Source: Nocardioides sp. LHD-245 (GTDB lineage Bacteria > Actinomycetota > Actinomycetes > Propionibacteriales > Nocardioidaceae). Taken from it: a DNA stretch of 64,000 bases. Below the pieces are notes generated by a model. It did not search any database, was not told the origin of the DNA, and saw only the letters and a program-made list of their open reading frames with translations. Positions 1 to 9,272 of this stretch are shown here, one piece after another. A program made the translations under genes and the position numbers. The stretch covers positions 38,437 through 102,436 of the forward strand of contig NZ_JAVFWN010000021.1 of the NCBI RefSeq assembly GCF_030929495.1, written 5' to 3'. The number at the start of each line of letters is the position of its first letter. The first letter of the stretch is position 1.

Positions 1-398
1 GGGAGCGGGCCGTCGGCGAGCACGTCGCGGACCGCTGCCCGGAAGGCCTCGCGGTCGACGGTGCGGGCCTCGCCGATGGTCTGGCTGACCTTCATCTCGC
101 GCTCCCGGACCGGTGCCGCCCACACCGGCAGGGTGACCGCGTCGGCGGGCCGGTGGAGGTGGACGGTGTCGCGCAGGCTCAGCACGCGCACGAGCGACCG
201 GTCCTCGATCGCGGCGCTGACGGCGTACGGGTCGAGGTCGGTCAGCCGCGCCGCCAGCGACAGGTACGGCGACAGCGGCTCCTGTGCCTGGAGGCCGACC
301 AGGTGTCCCACCAGGTCCGCGGGCGGCATCGTCACGCGCTCGAGCAGGTGCTGGCGCAGCAGCAGGGTGCGGTTCAGCCGGAGCCGGGAGAACCTCAC
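1..398 (-). CDS. Winged-helix DNA-binding (AlkZ/HTH_42-like) protein, partial
   Basis: Only the first 132 codons are present; the gene runs off the left edge, so the C-terminal half is missing. The start region reads LNRTLLLRQHLL and is followed by VGLQAQEPLSPYLSLAARL. This is the N-terminal signature of the HTH_42/AlkZ-like winged-helix family, whose characterised members (AlkZ, YcaQ) are DNA glycosylases for bulky or cross-linked lesions. The GTG start overlaps the TGA of the upstream lipoprotein gene as GTGA, so the two are probably co-transcribed. The family call is from motif recall. A DNA-repair role is inference, because many actinobacterial members are uncharacterised and the catalytic region is outside the window. 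Confidence 0.6.
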   Translation of the reverse strand, partial: MRFSRLRLNRTLLLRQHLLERVTMPPADLVGHLVGLQAQEPLSPYLSLAARLTDLDPYAVSAAIEDRSLVRVLSLRDTVHLHRPADAVTLPVWAAPVREREMKVSQTIGEARTVDREAFRAAVRDVLADGPL

Positions 399-1309
399 GG
401 CACCGTGATCCGCTTCGTGTCCTCCGTCGGCCCGCCGCCCTCGCCGCCGGACGGGTCGTCGGTGCGGGCGACGAACGTGTAGTTCCCCGCCGGGAGCTCG
501 CTCACGTCGATCTCGGCGGTCCACGGGTAGAGCCGCTCGACCCACCCCTCGGCGGTGGCTGAGTACTGGAGGACGACGGCGCCGGAGGCGTCCTGCACCT
601 CCCAGGGCACGGTCGCCTCGAAGGAGCTGGCCAGGCCGGTCGCGGTGAAGGTGTCGTCGACGGTGGTGCCGTCGGCGGGTGCGGTGATGTTGACCGCGGC
701 GAGGACGTCGAGCTCCGGTGCGGCCTGCGCCCCGCTGGGTACGCCGAGGTAGCTGACCTCCTCGCCGTCGAGAACGAAGCTCACCTTCGCGCCGGTGCGG
801 AGCGTCGGGTCGGCGGTGGCCCCGCCCTGCACGGAGTTGAGGGTCCACACGAGCTGCTGCACCGCGAGCCGGGCCTGCCGGCCGGACATGCCGGCGGGGC
901 GCTCGCTCCACGACGCGTCGGTGAGCTCGACCTGGAAGCTGCCCCCGGCGCCGATCCCGTCGAAGCTGACGCCGGGCACGATGCTGCCGGCCGGGAGCAG
1001 GGTGCGGTAGTCGGGATCCGCCGGGCCGACGAGGAGGAGGCTGACCACGTGGTCGGGCGTGACCTGGGCGTGCGGCTCGGCGTACAGCGCTGCACCGCCC
1101 GGCGTGTCACCGACGTAGTAGGCGGTGACGGACACCTCCTGCGCCGGCTCCTCGCTCGGGGTGGCGGAGGCGGTCGGCGAGGTCGACGGCGTCGCCGCCG
1201 GGGTCTCCCCGGCTGCCGGCTCGGGGTCGTCGCCGCAGCCGGCGAGCAGGCAGGCCGCGGCGGCGAGAGTGACGAGGAGGGTGTGCGGACGGCGGGGGCG
1301 AGTACGCAT
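395..1309 (-). CDS. GerMN/Gmad2-domain lipoprotein
   Basis: A 304-residue exported lipoprotein of unknown function. From the chosen ATG, a basic n-region (RTRPRRPH) and a hydrophobic stretch lead to the lipobox LLAGC (Cys25). A Thr/Ser/Pro-rich linker follows. Residues about 55-180 resemble a GerMN domain (YYVGDTPGGAALYAE, then a long beta-rich segment). The last ~100 residues resemble the Ig-like Gmad2 domain (NITAPADGTTVDDTFTATG and LPWT-type strands). In actinobacteria this pair occurs in cell-envelope lipoproteins, not in spore germination. A start 13 codons upstream (1348) exists but would put a polar stretch before the signal peptide. It is divergent from the HIT gene, 14 bp away. Confidence 0.75.
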   Translation of the reverse strand: MRTRPRRPHTLLVTLAAAACLLAGCGDDPEPAAGETPAATPSTSPTASATPSEEPAQEVSVTAYYVGDTPGGAALYAEPHAQVTPDHVVSLLLVGPADPDYRTLLPAGSIVPGVSFDGIGAGGSFQVELTDASWSERPAGMSGRQARLAVQQLVWTLNSVQGGATADPTLRTGAKVSFVLDGEEVSYLGVPSGAQAAPELDVLAAVNITAPADGTTVDDTFTATGLASSFEATVPWEVQDASGAVVLQYSATAEGWVERLYPWTAEIDVSELPAGNYTFVARTDDPSGGEGGGPTEDTKRITVP

Positions 1310-1323
1310 CTGCCGATGGTGGC

Positions 1324-1683
1324 ATGGTTGTCCCCGTGACTGCCGCACCCGACTGCCTGTTCTGCAAGATCGTCGCGGGGGACATCCCCGCCGAGGTCGT
1401 CCACACCACCGAGAGCACCGTCGCCTTCCGCGACATCAATCCCCAGGCGCCGCTGCACGTGCTCGTCGTGCCGCGCGACCACGAGCCCGACGCCGCGGCG
1501 TCGGCCGCGGCCGACGCCGCGATGTTCGCCGAGATCGCCACGACGGCGCGCGCCGTCGCGACCGGCGAGGGGTACGACGACTACCGGCTCGTGTTCAACA
1601 CCGGAGCCGGCGTCGGGCAGACCGTCTTCCACACCCACTGCCACGTGCTCGCCGGTCGAGCGATGACCTGGCCCCCGGGCTGA
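1324..1683 (+). CDS. HIT family nucleotide-binding protein
   Basis: A 119-residue histidine-triad protein, probably a nucleotide phosphoramidase or hydrolase (HINT branch). It shows the N-terminal CLFCKIVAGDIPAEVV segment with a CxxC pair, the INPQAPLHVLVVPRDH strand-helix, the His-triad FHTHCHVLAG near residue 105, and the C-terminal WPPG typical of HINT proteins. An in-frame GTG at 1336 would remove four residues, and neither start has a clear Shine-Dalgarno. It immediately precedes phoH-ybeY on the same strand, a common actinobacterial neighbourhood. Confidence 0.9.
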   Translation: MVVPVTAAPDCLFCKIVAGDIPAEVVHTTESTVAFRDINPQAPLHVLVVPRDHEPDAAASAAADAAMFAEIATTARAVATGEGYDDYRLVFNTGAGVGQTVFHTHCHVLAGRAMTWPPG

Positions 1684-1720
1684 GGGACCGGGCTGAGGGA
1701 CCGGCTGGGGGACCGGGGAA
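1681..1720 (+). repeat. Short GAGGGACCGG-type tandem repeat after the HIT gene
   Basis: Three imperfect 12-13 bp copies of TGAGGGACCGGG follow, beginning at the HIT stop codon (tgagggaccgggc, tgagggaccggc, tgggggaccgggg). No hairpin or coding role is evident. It is probably replication slippage in the gap before phoH. Confidence 0.6.
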
Positions 1721-1804
1721 ACGAGTGGGCACGCCGCGGCCTCGCCCCGTACCATGGAGGGGCCGCATCGTCGTACCTGAAAGGCCGCCCGTCCTCGGGC
1801 ATCC

Positions 1805-2841
<1,037 letters not shown>

Positions 2842-2845
<4 letters not shown>

Positions 2846-3303
2846 CCATCGAGATCCTCGACGAGTCCGGCAGCGGGCTCGACGTCAAGCACTTCTCGCG
2901 GCTCGCACGGTTCGTGATGGACCAGATGCGGGTGCACCCGCTGGCCGAGCTGTGCATCAAGGCGGTCGACGAGGACACCATCGCCGAGCTCAACGGCAAG
3001 TGGATGCAGAAGGACGGCCCGACCGACGTGCTCGCCTTCCCCATGGACGAGCTGCGTCCCGGCCTGGTCACCGAGGAGCCCGAGGAGGGCGTCCTCGGCG
3101 ACCTGGTGCTCTGCCCGGCGGTGGCGGAGCGCCAGGGTGAGACGGCCGGCCACGGCACACTCGCCGAGCTGGAGCTGCTCACCACGCACGGCATCCTCCA
3201 CCTTCTCGGCTACGACCACGCCGAGCCCGAGGAGCACAAGGTGATGTTCGGGCTCCAGGACCAGCTGCTGGCCCAGTGGCGCGCCCACGTGGCCGCCTCC
3301 TGA
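2842..3303 (+). CDS. ybeY: Endoribonuclease YbeY, rRNA maturation factor
   Basis: A 153-residue YbeY homologue, the metal-dependent RNase for 16S 3' maturation and ribosome quality control. The diagnostic zinc motif HGILHLLGYDH (H3-type HGxLHLxGyDH) is intact near residues 115-125 and is followed by AEPEE. The TDVLAFPMDE strand is also typical. It begins at a GTG that overlaps the phoH stop (GTGA), which implies translational coupling. The CNNM gene follows 16 bp downstream. Confidence 0.95.
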
Positions 3304-3319
3304 CGCCGGGGTCGCGGAG

Positions 3320-4618
3320 ATGATCGCCGACAGTCTGTGGCCGCTGGGTGCGGCGGCCGTCCTGGTGGTGCTCTCGGGGTTGTTCGCGGCGGCGGACGCC
3401 GCCCTCGCGGGCTTCTCGCGCGCCCGCGCGCAGGAGATGGTGGGCGAGGGACGCGCGGGCGCGCAGCGCCTCGTCGTCCTGCTCGAGGACGCGCCTCGTC
3501 ATCTCAACACCGCGCTGCTGCTGCAGCTGCTGTGCGAGACCGCGGCGATCGTCGTGGTGACGCTGTACGTCGACGACCGGCTCGACGCCCCCTGGTGGGC
3601 CCGCGCGGGCCTGGCCCTCGGGGTGATGCTGGTCGTGTCGTTCGTCGCCATCGGCGTGGCCCCGCGCACGGTGGGCCGGCAGCACGCCGAGACTGTCGCG
3701 ATCTGGTGCGCCTGGCCCTTGTCGGCGCTGACCACCGTGCTCGGCCCGATCCCACGACTGCTGATCCTGGTCGGCAACGCGATCACGCCCGGCCGTGGGT
3801 TCCGCGAGGGACCGTTCCAGACCGAGACGGAGCTGCGCGAGCTCGTCGACATCGCCGAGGCCAGCGAGCTGATCGAGGCCGACGAGCGGAAGATGATCCA
3901 CTCGGTCTTCGAGTTCGGCGACACGACCGTGCGCGAGGTGATGGTGCCGCGCGGCGACGTGGTCTACATCGAGAACCACAAGAACCTGCGCCAGACGATG
4001 TCGCTCTTCCTGCGGTCCGGCTTCTCCCGGGTGCCGGTGGTGGGTGAGAACCTCGACGACGTGCTCGGCATGGCCTACCTCAAGGATGTCGTCCGCCGCG
4101 ACTTCGAGGCGCCGGACGTCGAGCTGACCCAGAGGGTCGAGGAGGTCATGCGCCCTGCTGTCTGGGTGCCGGAGTCGAAGCCGGTCGACGACCTCCTGCG
4201 CGAGATGCAGCTGCGGCGCCTCCATGTCGCGATCGTCGTCGACGAGTACGGCGGCACGGCCGGCCTGATCACCATCGAGGACCTGCTCGAGGAGATCGTC
4301 GGCGAGATCACCGACGAGTACGACGAGGCGGAGGTCGAGGTCGAGCGGGTCGGTGACGGTCGGGACGACGAGGTCCGGGTGTCCTCGCGCTACCCGGTCG
4401 ACGACCTCGACGAGATCTTCGGCTTCCCGATCGAGGAGGAGGACGTCGACTCGGTCGGGGGCCTGCTCGCCAAGCATCTCGGCCGGGTGCCGATCCCCGG
4501 CTCGGTGGTCGAGGCCCACGGCCTGCGCTTCGAGGCCGAGGAGCCGGCGGGGCGGCGCAACAAGATCGGCACGGTGCTGATCTCCCGCGTTCCCCAGGTC
4601 GTGCCCGGCGACGACTGA
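3320..4618 (+). CDS. CNNM/CorC-type membrane protein with CBS pair
   Basis: A 432-residue integral membrane protein of the CNNM/HlyC-CorC family, proposed to act in Mg2+/Co2+ transport or sensing. Residues about 1-180 form the DUF21/CNNM transmembrane domain (hydrophobic segments near 5-25, 60-85, 95-120 and 130-150). A CBS pair follows (MVPRGDVVYIE, then HVAIVVDEYGGTAGLIT and EEIVGEITDEYDE). The C-terminal CorC_HlyC transporter-associated domain spans about 345-425. It closes the phoH-ybeY operon. Older annotation calls such proteins hemolysins; nothing here supports haemolytic activity. Confidence 0.9.
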   Translation: MIADSLWPLGAAAVLVVLSGLFAAADAALAGFSRARAQEMVGEGRAGAQRLVVLLEDAPRHLNTALLLQLLCETAAIVVVTLYVDDRLDAPWWARAGLALGVMLVVSFVAIGVAPRTVGRQHAETVAIWCAWPLSALTTVLGPIPRLLILVGNAITPGRGFREGPFQTETELRELVDIAEASELIEADERKMIHSVFEFGDTTVREVMVPRGDVVYIENHKNLRQTMSLFLRSGFSRVPVVGENLDDVLGMAYLKDVVRRDFEAPDVELTQRVEEVMRPAVWVPESKPVDDLLREMQLRRLHVAIVVDEYGGTAGLITIEDLLEEIVGEITDEYDEAEVEVERVGDGRDDEVRVSSRYPVDDLDEIFGFPIEEEDVDSVGGLLAKHLGRVPIPGSVVEAHGLRFEAEEPAGRRNKIGTVLISRVPQVVPGDD

Positions 4619-4698
4619 CAAGATGCCGCGCGTGCTCCCGATCCCGGAATGGGGTGGAGACGATCCCTGCCGGACCGTGCTGGGTGGCCGCTAGCGGG

Positions 4699-5631
4699 TC
4701 AGCCGAGCAGCGCCCAGGGGTTCTCTCGTCGCCACACGGTGGGGAAGTGCAGGCCGACGCCCTGGCGGTCCGCGAGCGGCGCGAGGACCGCCATCGTCGC
4801 GTCGAGGTCGTCGCCGAGGTACGGCAGGGCGCGCAGTGGCCGGTCCAGTGGCCGGAAGAAGTCGTCCCAGTGGATGAGCACGACCTGCCGGGCACCGACC
4901 GCCGCGACCGTCTCGGCCCAGTACCGCTCGATATATCCCGGGTTCTGGACACCGAGCTGCCCGACGCCCAGATAGACGATGTCGGCGCGCCGGTCGGCGA
5001 GTGCACCGGGCCGGAACCCGGCGCTGCCCTGCACGAGCGCGGTGCGTCCGCTGTCGTGCTCGACGAGGATCGACCATGCCTCGCCGCACTGGTAGGCGGT
5101 GGTCCGCGCGGGCGGTACGACGGGCGACGTGATCCGTCCGGGGTAGCGGTCGGGCGGACAGTGCTCACTCTCGATCCAGGTCAGGACGAAGCCGCCGGCC
5201 CGGACCGGCTCACCCGGTACGACGACCCCGATCTGGTCCTCGGGCAGACCGCCACCCCGGCCGATCTGCGCGGCCGAGGTGCCGCCGAGCAGCCGGGCGC
5301 CGGTGCGCGCGGCGACGACCGCGGAGTCCATCGCGTGGTCGTAGTGGGTGTGTACCGGCGCGACCACGTCGAGCCGGTCGATGCCGGCGCGCCCGAGGGT
5401 CCGCTGGATCAGCGCCTCGTCGGGAGCCAGCCGACCCAGTGCGACGCGGGGGAGCGACGGCCGGGTGAAGAAGCCGTCGGTGAGCACCGCCGACGCCCCG
5501 TCGTCGATGAGCAGGCTGGCGACGCCGAGGAAGGTGACCCCGACTCCACCGCCGGCCTGCGGGAGGCCGAACCGGCCGGCGTACCGGCCGAGGTCGGGGC
5601 GCCCGAGCCGCGGCCGCAGGCCGAGCGCCAC
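4699..5631 (-). CDS. MBL-fold metallo-hydrolase
   Basis: A 310-residue metallo-beta-lactamase-fold protein. The metal motif is HTHYDHAMDS (the family HxHxDH) near residue 95, and a later VVLIHWDDFF strand supplies another metal-side histidine. The substrate is unknown; the family includes UlaG/RomA-like hydrolases. The GTG start lies 1 bp after the end of the DUF1330 gene, so the two are probably co-transcribed and translationally coupled. It converges on the CNNM gene, with about 80 bp between. Confidence 0.85.
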   Translation of the reverse strand: MALGLRPRLGRPDLGRYAGRFGLPQAGGGVGVTFLGVASLLIDDGASAVLTDGFFTRPSLPRVALGRLAPDEALIQRTLGRAGIDRLDVVAPVHTHYDHAMDSAVVAARTGARLLGGTSAAQIGRGGGLPEDQIGVVVPGEPVRAGGFVLTWIESEHCPPDRYPGRITSPVVPPARTTAYQCGEAWSILVEHDSGRTALVQGSAGFRPGALADRRADIVYLGVGQLGVQNPGYIERYWAETVAAVGARQVVLIHWDDFFRPLDRPLRALPYLGDDLDATMAVLAPLADRQGVGLHFPTVWRRENPWALLG

Positions 5632-5632
5632 G

Positions 5633-5920
5633 TCAGGCGCCCGGGACGATCCGGATGTCGCGCTCGGCGCCGTCGCCCAGGGCGGCCAGTGCCTCCTGGT
5701 AGGCGGGCGAGGCGTGCGCCGCCCGCGCCGCCTCGACGCTGTCGAACTCGATGAGCACCGAGCGCTCCTCGAGCCCGGCCTCGTAGACCTGCTCGGGGAG
5801 ACCTCGGGCGAGGAAGCGGCCGCCGGCGGCGGTCAGGGCGGGCATGGCGAGGGCCGCGTAGGCCGCCATCCGCTCGGTGTCGGTGACGGCGCGGTAGCTG
5901 CTGATCCAGTAGGCGGGCAT
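5633..5920 (-). CDS. DUF1330 domain protein
   Basis: A 95-residue dimeric alpha-beta barrel-type small protein. It starts with PAYWISSYRAVTD and contains the typical DUF1330 segment GGRFLARGLPEQVYEAGLEE followed by VLIEFDSVEAARAAHASPAYQEA. No catalytic residues are defined for this family. ATG at 5920 is the start of homology. It lies 1 bp upstream of the MBL hydrolase gene and is divergent from the cytidine-deaminase-like gene. Confidence 0.88.
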   Translation of the reverse strand: MPAYWISSYRAVTDTERMAAYAALAMPALTAAGGRFLARGLPEQVYEAGLEERSVLIEFDSVEAARAAHASPAYQEALAALGDGAERDIRIVPGA

Positions 5921-5966
5921 GGCCCCATCCTGCCGGACCCACCGCGGGGGCTGAGAGGATGGATCC

Positions 5967-6326
5967 ATGTCCGACCTGTCCGCCGAGGACCAGAAGCTCG
6001 TCACCCTCGCCCGCGCCACCCGGGCCCGTATCCAGGCAGCCGAGGGCGCGGCGGTGCGCGACACCGACGGCCGCACGTACGCCGCCGCCACGGTCGACCT
6101 GCCGTCCCTCCGGCTCACCGCGGTGCAGGCCGTCGTCGCCATGGCGGTCGCCTCGGGCTCCACCGGAGTCGACGCCTGTGTCGTGCTCGGCGACGCGCCG
6201 GACCTCAGCGAGCCGGATGCCGCCGTGCTCAGCGACTTCGCCGGTGCCGGGGGTGTCGTGATCCACCGGGGCGACGCCCGCGGCACGATCGGCGCGACCA
6301 CGACCGCCGACCCGGGTGGCCGCTGA
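5967..6326 (+). CDS. Degenerate cytidine deaminase-like protein (no zinc ligands)
   Basis: A 119-residue protein with the cytidine deaminase fold pattern (helix ARATRARIQAAEGAAVRD, strand RTYAAATVDLP, helix LTAVQAVVAMAVASG, strand DACVVLGD). The place where active enzymes carry the C/H-A-E zinc/proton motif reads RLTAVQA, and no PCxxC follows; the only cysteine is in DACVVL. It is therefore almost certainly not a zinc-dependent deaminase. Homologues sit between the CBS/CNNM gene and era in many actinobacteria, which suggests a conserved non-catalytic role. No function is assigned. Confidence 0.7.
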   Translation: MSDLSAEDQKLVTLARATRARIQAAEGAAVRDTDGRTYAAATVDLPSLRLTAVQAVVAMAVASGSTGVDACVVLGDAPDLSEPDAAVLSDFAGAGGVVIHRGDARGTIGATTTADPGGR

Positions 6327-6340
6327 GGCGCCGCTCGCGC

Positions 6341-6356
6341 CATGACATCTGTCATG
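6341..6356. promoter_or_regulatory. Inverted-repeat operator candidate before the ABC-2 operon
   Basis: A 7-bp dyad with a 2-bp centre, CATGACA-TC-TGTCATG, lies 58 bp upstream of the ABC ATPase start. The two-component regulator encoded at the end of this operon is a LuxR/NarL-type dimer and would bind such a dyad, so autoregulation is the simplest reading. Only the symmetry is observed; the binding protein is inferred. Confidence 0.55.
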
Positions 6357-6413
6357 CCCGGATCGTGACGCCTGCCCGAGGCACGGGACCCGGCCGGCGA
6401 CGACGCTGGAGCC

Positions 6414-7325
6414 ATGACGACGACGAGCATGACCCGCCTGGCGGTCCGCCTGGCGGGAGTGACCAAGGACTTCGGCCCGGTGCAGGCCGTCCGGGGCATC
6501 GACCTCGAACTGCACCCGGGCGAGATCGTGGCCTTCCTCGGACCCAACGGTGCCGGCAAGACCACGACGATCGACCTGGTGCTGGGGCTGAGCCGACCGA
6601 CGAGCGGCACCGTCGAGGTGCTCGGCCTGGAGCCGCGTCGGGCGATCGCCCGGGGGCTGGTGTCGGCGGTGATGCAGACCGGTGGCCTGCTCAAGGACCT
6701 CACGGTTCGCGAGACCGTCGCCTACACGGCGAGTCTGTTCGCCGACACCCGGCCGGTGGACGAGGTCCTCGAGCGCGCCGGGATCACCGGCCTCGCCGAC
6801 CGGAAGGTCGCCAAGTGCTCCGGAGGTGAGCAGCAGCGACTGCGGTTCGCCATGGCGCTGCTGCCCGATCCCGCACTGCTGCTCCTCGACGAGCCGACGA
6901 CCGGCATGGACGTCGAGGGCCGGCGGGCGTTCTGGAACGCGATCCGCGCCGACGCCGGCGCCGGCCGCACCGTCCTGTTCGCGACGCACTACCTCGAGGA
7001 GGCCGACCAGTACGCCGACCGGATCGTGCTGATCAGCAAGGGGCGGATCGCCGCCGACGGCTCCGGCCCGCAGATCCGTGCCCTCGCCTCGGGCCGCACG
7101 GTCCGAGCGTCGGTGCCGGGCGTCGACCGGCGCGTGACCGCCGCGGTCGCCGCGCTCGGTGGTGTCGACCATGTCGACGTCCGCGGCGAGTCGGTGACCA
7201 TCCACGCCAAGGACAGCGACGCCGTCGCCCGCTACCTGCTCACCGAGACCGCCGCCCGGGACGTCGAGATCACGGCCCAGGGCATCGAAGAGGCCTTCCT
7301 CAGCCTGACCGGAGAGACCGCATGA
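6414..7325 (+). CDS. ABC-2 type exporter, ATP-binding protein
   Basis: A 303-residue ABC ATPase of the DrrA/NatA export type. Walker A GPNGAGKTT lies near residue 45, the signature reads CSGGEQQR (a C in place of the usual L), Walker B is LLLLDEPTTGMD, and the switch histidine is in FATHYLEEAD. A ~70-residue C-terminal domain ends EEAFLSLTG, typical of drug or lipid exporters. The TGA overlaps the permease ATG (ATGA). The cargo is unknown; pairing with a kinase and regulator suggests envelope-stress or antibiotic-responsive export. Confidence 0.92.
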   Translation: MTTTSMTRLAVRLAGVTKDFGPVQAVRGIDLELHPGEIVAFLGPNGAGKTTTIDLVLGLSRPTSGTVEVLGLEPRRAIARGLVSAVMQTGGLLKDLTVRETVAYTASLFADTRPVDEVLERAGITGLADRKVAKCSGGEQQRLRFAMALLPDPALLLLDEPTTGMDVEGRRAFWNAIRADAGAGRTVLFATHYLEEADQYADRIVLISKGRIAADGSGPQIRALASGRTVRASVPGVDRRVTAAVAALGGVDHVDVRGESVTIHAKDSDAVARYLLTETAARDVEITAQGIEEAFLSLTGETA

Positions 7326-8113
7326 GCACGACCACCAGCACCGTCGACCCCACCACCCGCCGGGTGCCGCCGATGGGCGGGTTCAACCCGACCGTCCTGG
7401 GCATCGAGCTGCGCCGGATGCTGCGCAACCGGCGCACCATCGTCTTCACGCTGGTCTTCCCGGCGGCCATGCTGCTCGCCTTCGGGGGCCAGTCGGGCTG
7501 GGAGGAGAAGGTGGGCAGCGGCAACGTGGCGGCGTACATCCTGGCCTCGATGGCGCTGTACGGTGCCGCCCTCACCGCCGCGGCCGGCGGCTCCATGGTC
7601 GCCCTCGAGCGCTCCCTCGGCTGGTCGCGCCAGCTGCGTCTCACCCCGCTCCTCCCGGTCGTCTACATCCTGATGAAGGCGTTGGTCGCCCTCGTCATGG
7701 GCGCGCTCGCGATCGCCGCCGTCAACGTCGTCGGCGCTGTGCAGGGCAAGGCCGAGATGCCCACGCACGTGTGGATCGAGTGCGCCGTGGTGACGCTCTT
7801 CTGCACGTTGACCTTCGCCGCCCTCGGGGTCTTCGTCGGCTACGTCGTCCCCGGCGAGAACGCCATGCAGATCCTCGGTCCCGGTCTCGCCCTCCTCTCC
7901 TTCCTCGGCGGTGTCTTCATCCCGCTCGACGACTATGCGGAGGTGGTCCGACAGATCGCGTACTGGACGCCGATGTACGGCGTCGCCGAGATCGCCCGCT
8001 GGCCGCTGACCCACGAGCTGCCGTGGTACGCCGTCCTCAACGCGGTCGCCTGGTTCGTGCTCTTCGTGGCGGGCGCCGCGTGGCGGATGAGCAGGGACAC
8101 CGCCCGGGTCTGA
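7322..8113 (+). CDS. ABC-2 type exporter, permease
   Basis: A 263-residue ABC-2 membrane protein with about six hydrophobic segments: TIVFTLVFPAAMLLAF, ILASMALYGAALTAAAGG, LMKALVALVMGALAIAAVN, CAVVTLFCTLTFAALGVF, LGPGLALLSFLGGVF and the C-terminal AVLNAVAWFVLFVAG. The FIPLDDYAEVVRQIAYWTPMY stretch before the last helix is characteristic of drug-export permeases. It is translationally coupled to the ATPase gene and followed 40 bp later by the histidine kinase. Confidence 0.9.
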   Translation: MSTTTSTVDPTTRRVPPMGGFNPTVLGIELRRMLRNRRTIVFTLVFPAAMLLAFGGQSGWEEKVGSGNVAAYILASMALYGAALTAAAGGSMVALERSLGWSRQLRLTPLLPVVYILMKALVALVMGALAIAAVNVVGAVQGKAEMPTHVWIECAVVTLFCTLTFAALGVFVGYVVPGENAMQILGPGLALLSFLGGVFIPLDDYAEVVRQIAYWTPMYGVAEIARWPLTHELPWYAVLNAVAWFVLFVAGAAWRMSRDTARV

Positions 8114-8153
8114 CCGGGCCGAGCGACTCCCCGACGCACCCCGGACGACTAGC

Positions 8154-9272
8154 GTGACGTCTGTGGACACCGCGGCCCCCCACCCCCTCCAGCGCCCGCT
8201 GGGCCGGTGGGGGCCGCTGTTCGCCGCGATCTGGCTGACGTTCCTCGTCGACCCCCTGCGCACGGCCTGGGGCGACCTGCCCGCCCCGCGGGCCTGGGTC
8301 GGCCTGTCCGCGACTGCCCTGTTCGCCGCCAGCTACCTCGCCCTGTGGGTGACGCTCCGCTCGGGCCGGGCCCGGCTCGCCATGGCGCCGCCGGTGCGCG
8401 TCCGCCTCGCCTGGACGCTCGCCCTGGGCGGCCTGGCGGTCGTCATGGTGGTCGCGCTCGGCCAGGTCGGCATGGCGAGCGTGGTCTACCTCGCGGTGAC
8501 CTTCGTGATGCTCTATCCGCCTCGGGCCTTCCTGCCCCTCGTGCTCGCGCTGACCGCGACGGTGCTGGTCCTCGGCTTGACGGTGCCGGGGTGGGAGCAC
8601 AACACCTGGCTGGCGTTCTCGGTCGTGGCGGCCTCGATCGCGGTGTTCGGCGTGCGGTCGATGATGAACCGCAACATCGAGCTGATCCGCGCCCACGCGA
8701 CCAACGCCGCGCTGGCGGCCGAGAGCGAGCGCAACCGGCTGGCTCGCGATCTGCACGACATCCTCGGCCACTCGCTGACCGTGATCACGATCAAGGCCGA
8801 GCTCGCCGGCCGCCTCTTCGACGCGGACCCCGCGCGCGCCCGCGCCGAGCTGGGCGACCTCGAGCGGCTGAGCCGGGACGCCCTCGCCGACGTACGACGG
8901 GCGGTGGAGGGCTACCGCGACCTCACCCTGCCCGGCGAGATCGCCCGGGCCAGGACCGCGCTGGCCGCGGCACAGATCGACGCGACGCTGCCCAACAGCA
9001 CCGACGAGGTCCCGACCGAGGCGCGAGAGCTGTTCGCCTGGACCGTTCGCGAGGCCGTCACCAACGTCGTACGGCACTCCGGCGCCCGGCACTGCGAGGT
9101 GCGGCTGACGGCCGGGACGGTCGAGGTCCGCGACGACGGTCATGGTGTCGCGGTCGGCGCGGCCCACGGCTCGGGCCTCACCGGGCTCCAGGAGCGCGCG
9201 ACCACCCTCGGCGCGACCCTGGTCACCCGCAGCCTCGACCCCGGCTGGTCGGTGGCGGTGGTGCTGCCGTGA
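8154..9272 (+). CDS. Sensor histidine kinase, NarL/DesK type
   Basis: A 372-residue membrane kinase with five or six N-terminal helices (about 20-170) and no evident extracellular domain. The HisKA_3 dimerisation helix ERNRLARDLHDILGHSL contains the phospho-acceptor His201. The HATPase segment includes REAVTNVVRHSGA (N box), VEVRDDGHG and GSGLTGLQERA. A GTG nine bases downstream (8163) is an alternative start. Its stop overlaps the response-regulator start (GTGA). Kinases of this DesK-like type usually sense membrane state or envelope-active drugs and control the adjacent ABC-2 exporter. Confidence 0.92.
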   Translation: MTSVDTAAPHPLQRPLGRWGPLFAAIWLTFLVDPLRTAWGDLPAPRAWVGLSATALFAASYLALWVTLRSGRARLAMAPPVRVRLAWTLALGGLAVVMVVALGQVGMASVVYLAVTFVMLYPPRAFLPLVLALTATVLVLGLTVPGWEHNTWLAFSVVAASIAVFGVRSMMNRNIELIRAHATNAALAAESERNRLARDLHDILGHSLTVITIKAELAGRLFDADPARARAELGDLERLSRDALADVRRAVEGYRDLTLPGEIARARTALAAAQIDATLPNSTDEVPTEARELFAWTVREAVTNVVRHSGARHCEVRLTAGTVEVRDDGHGVAVGAAHGSGLTGLQERATTLGATLVTRSLDPGWSVAVVLP

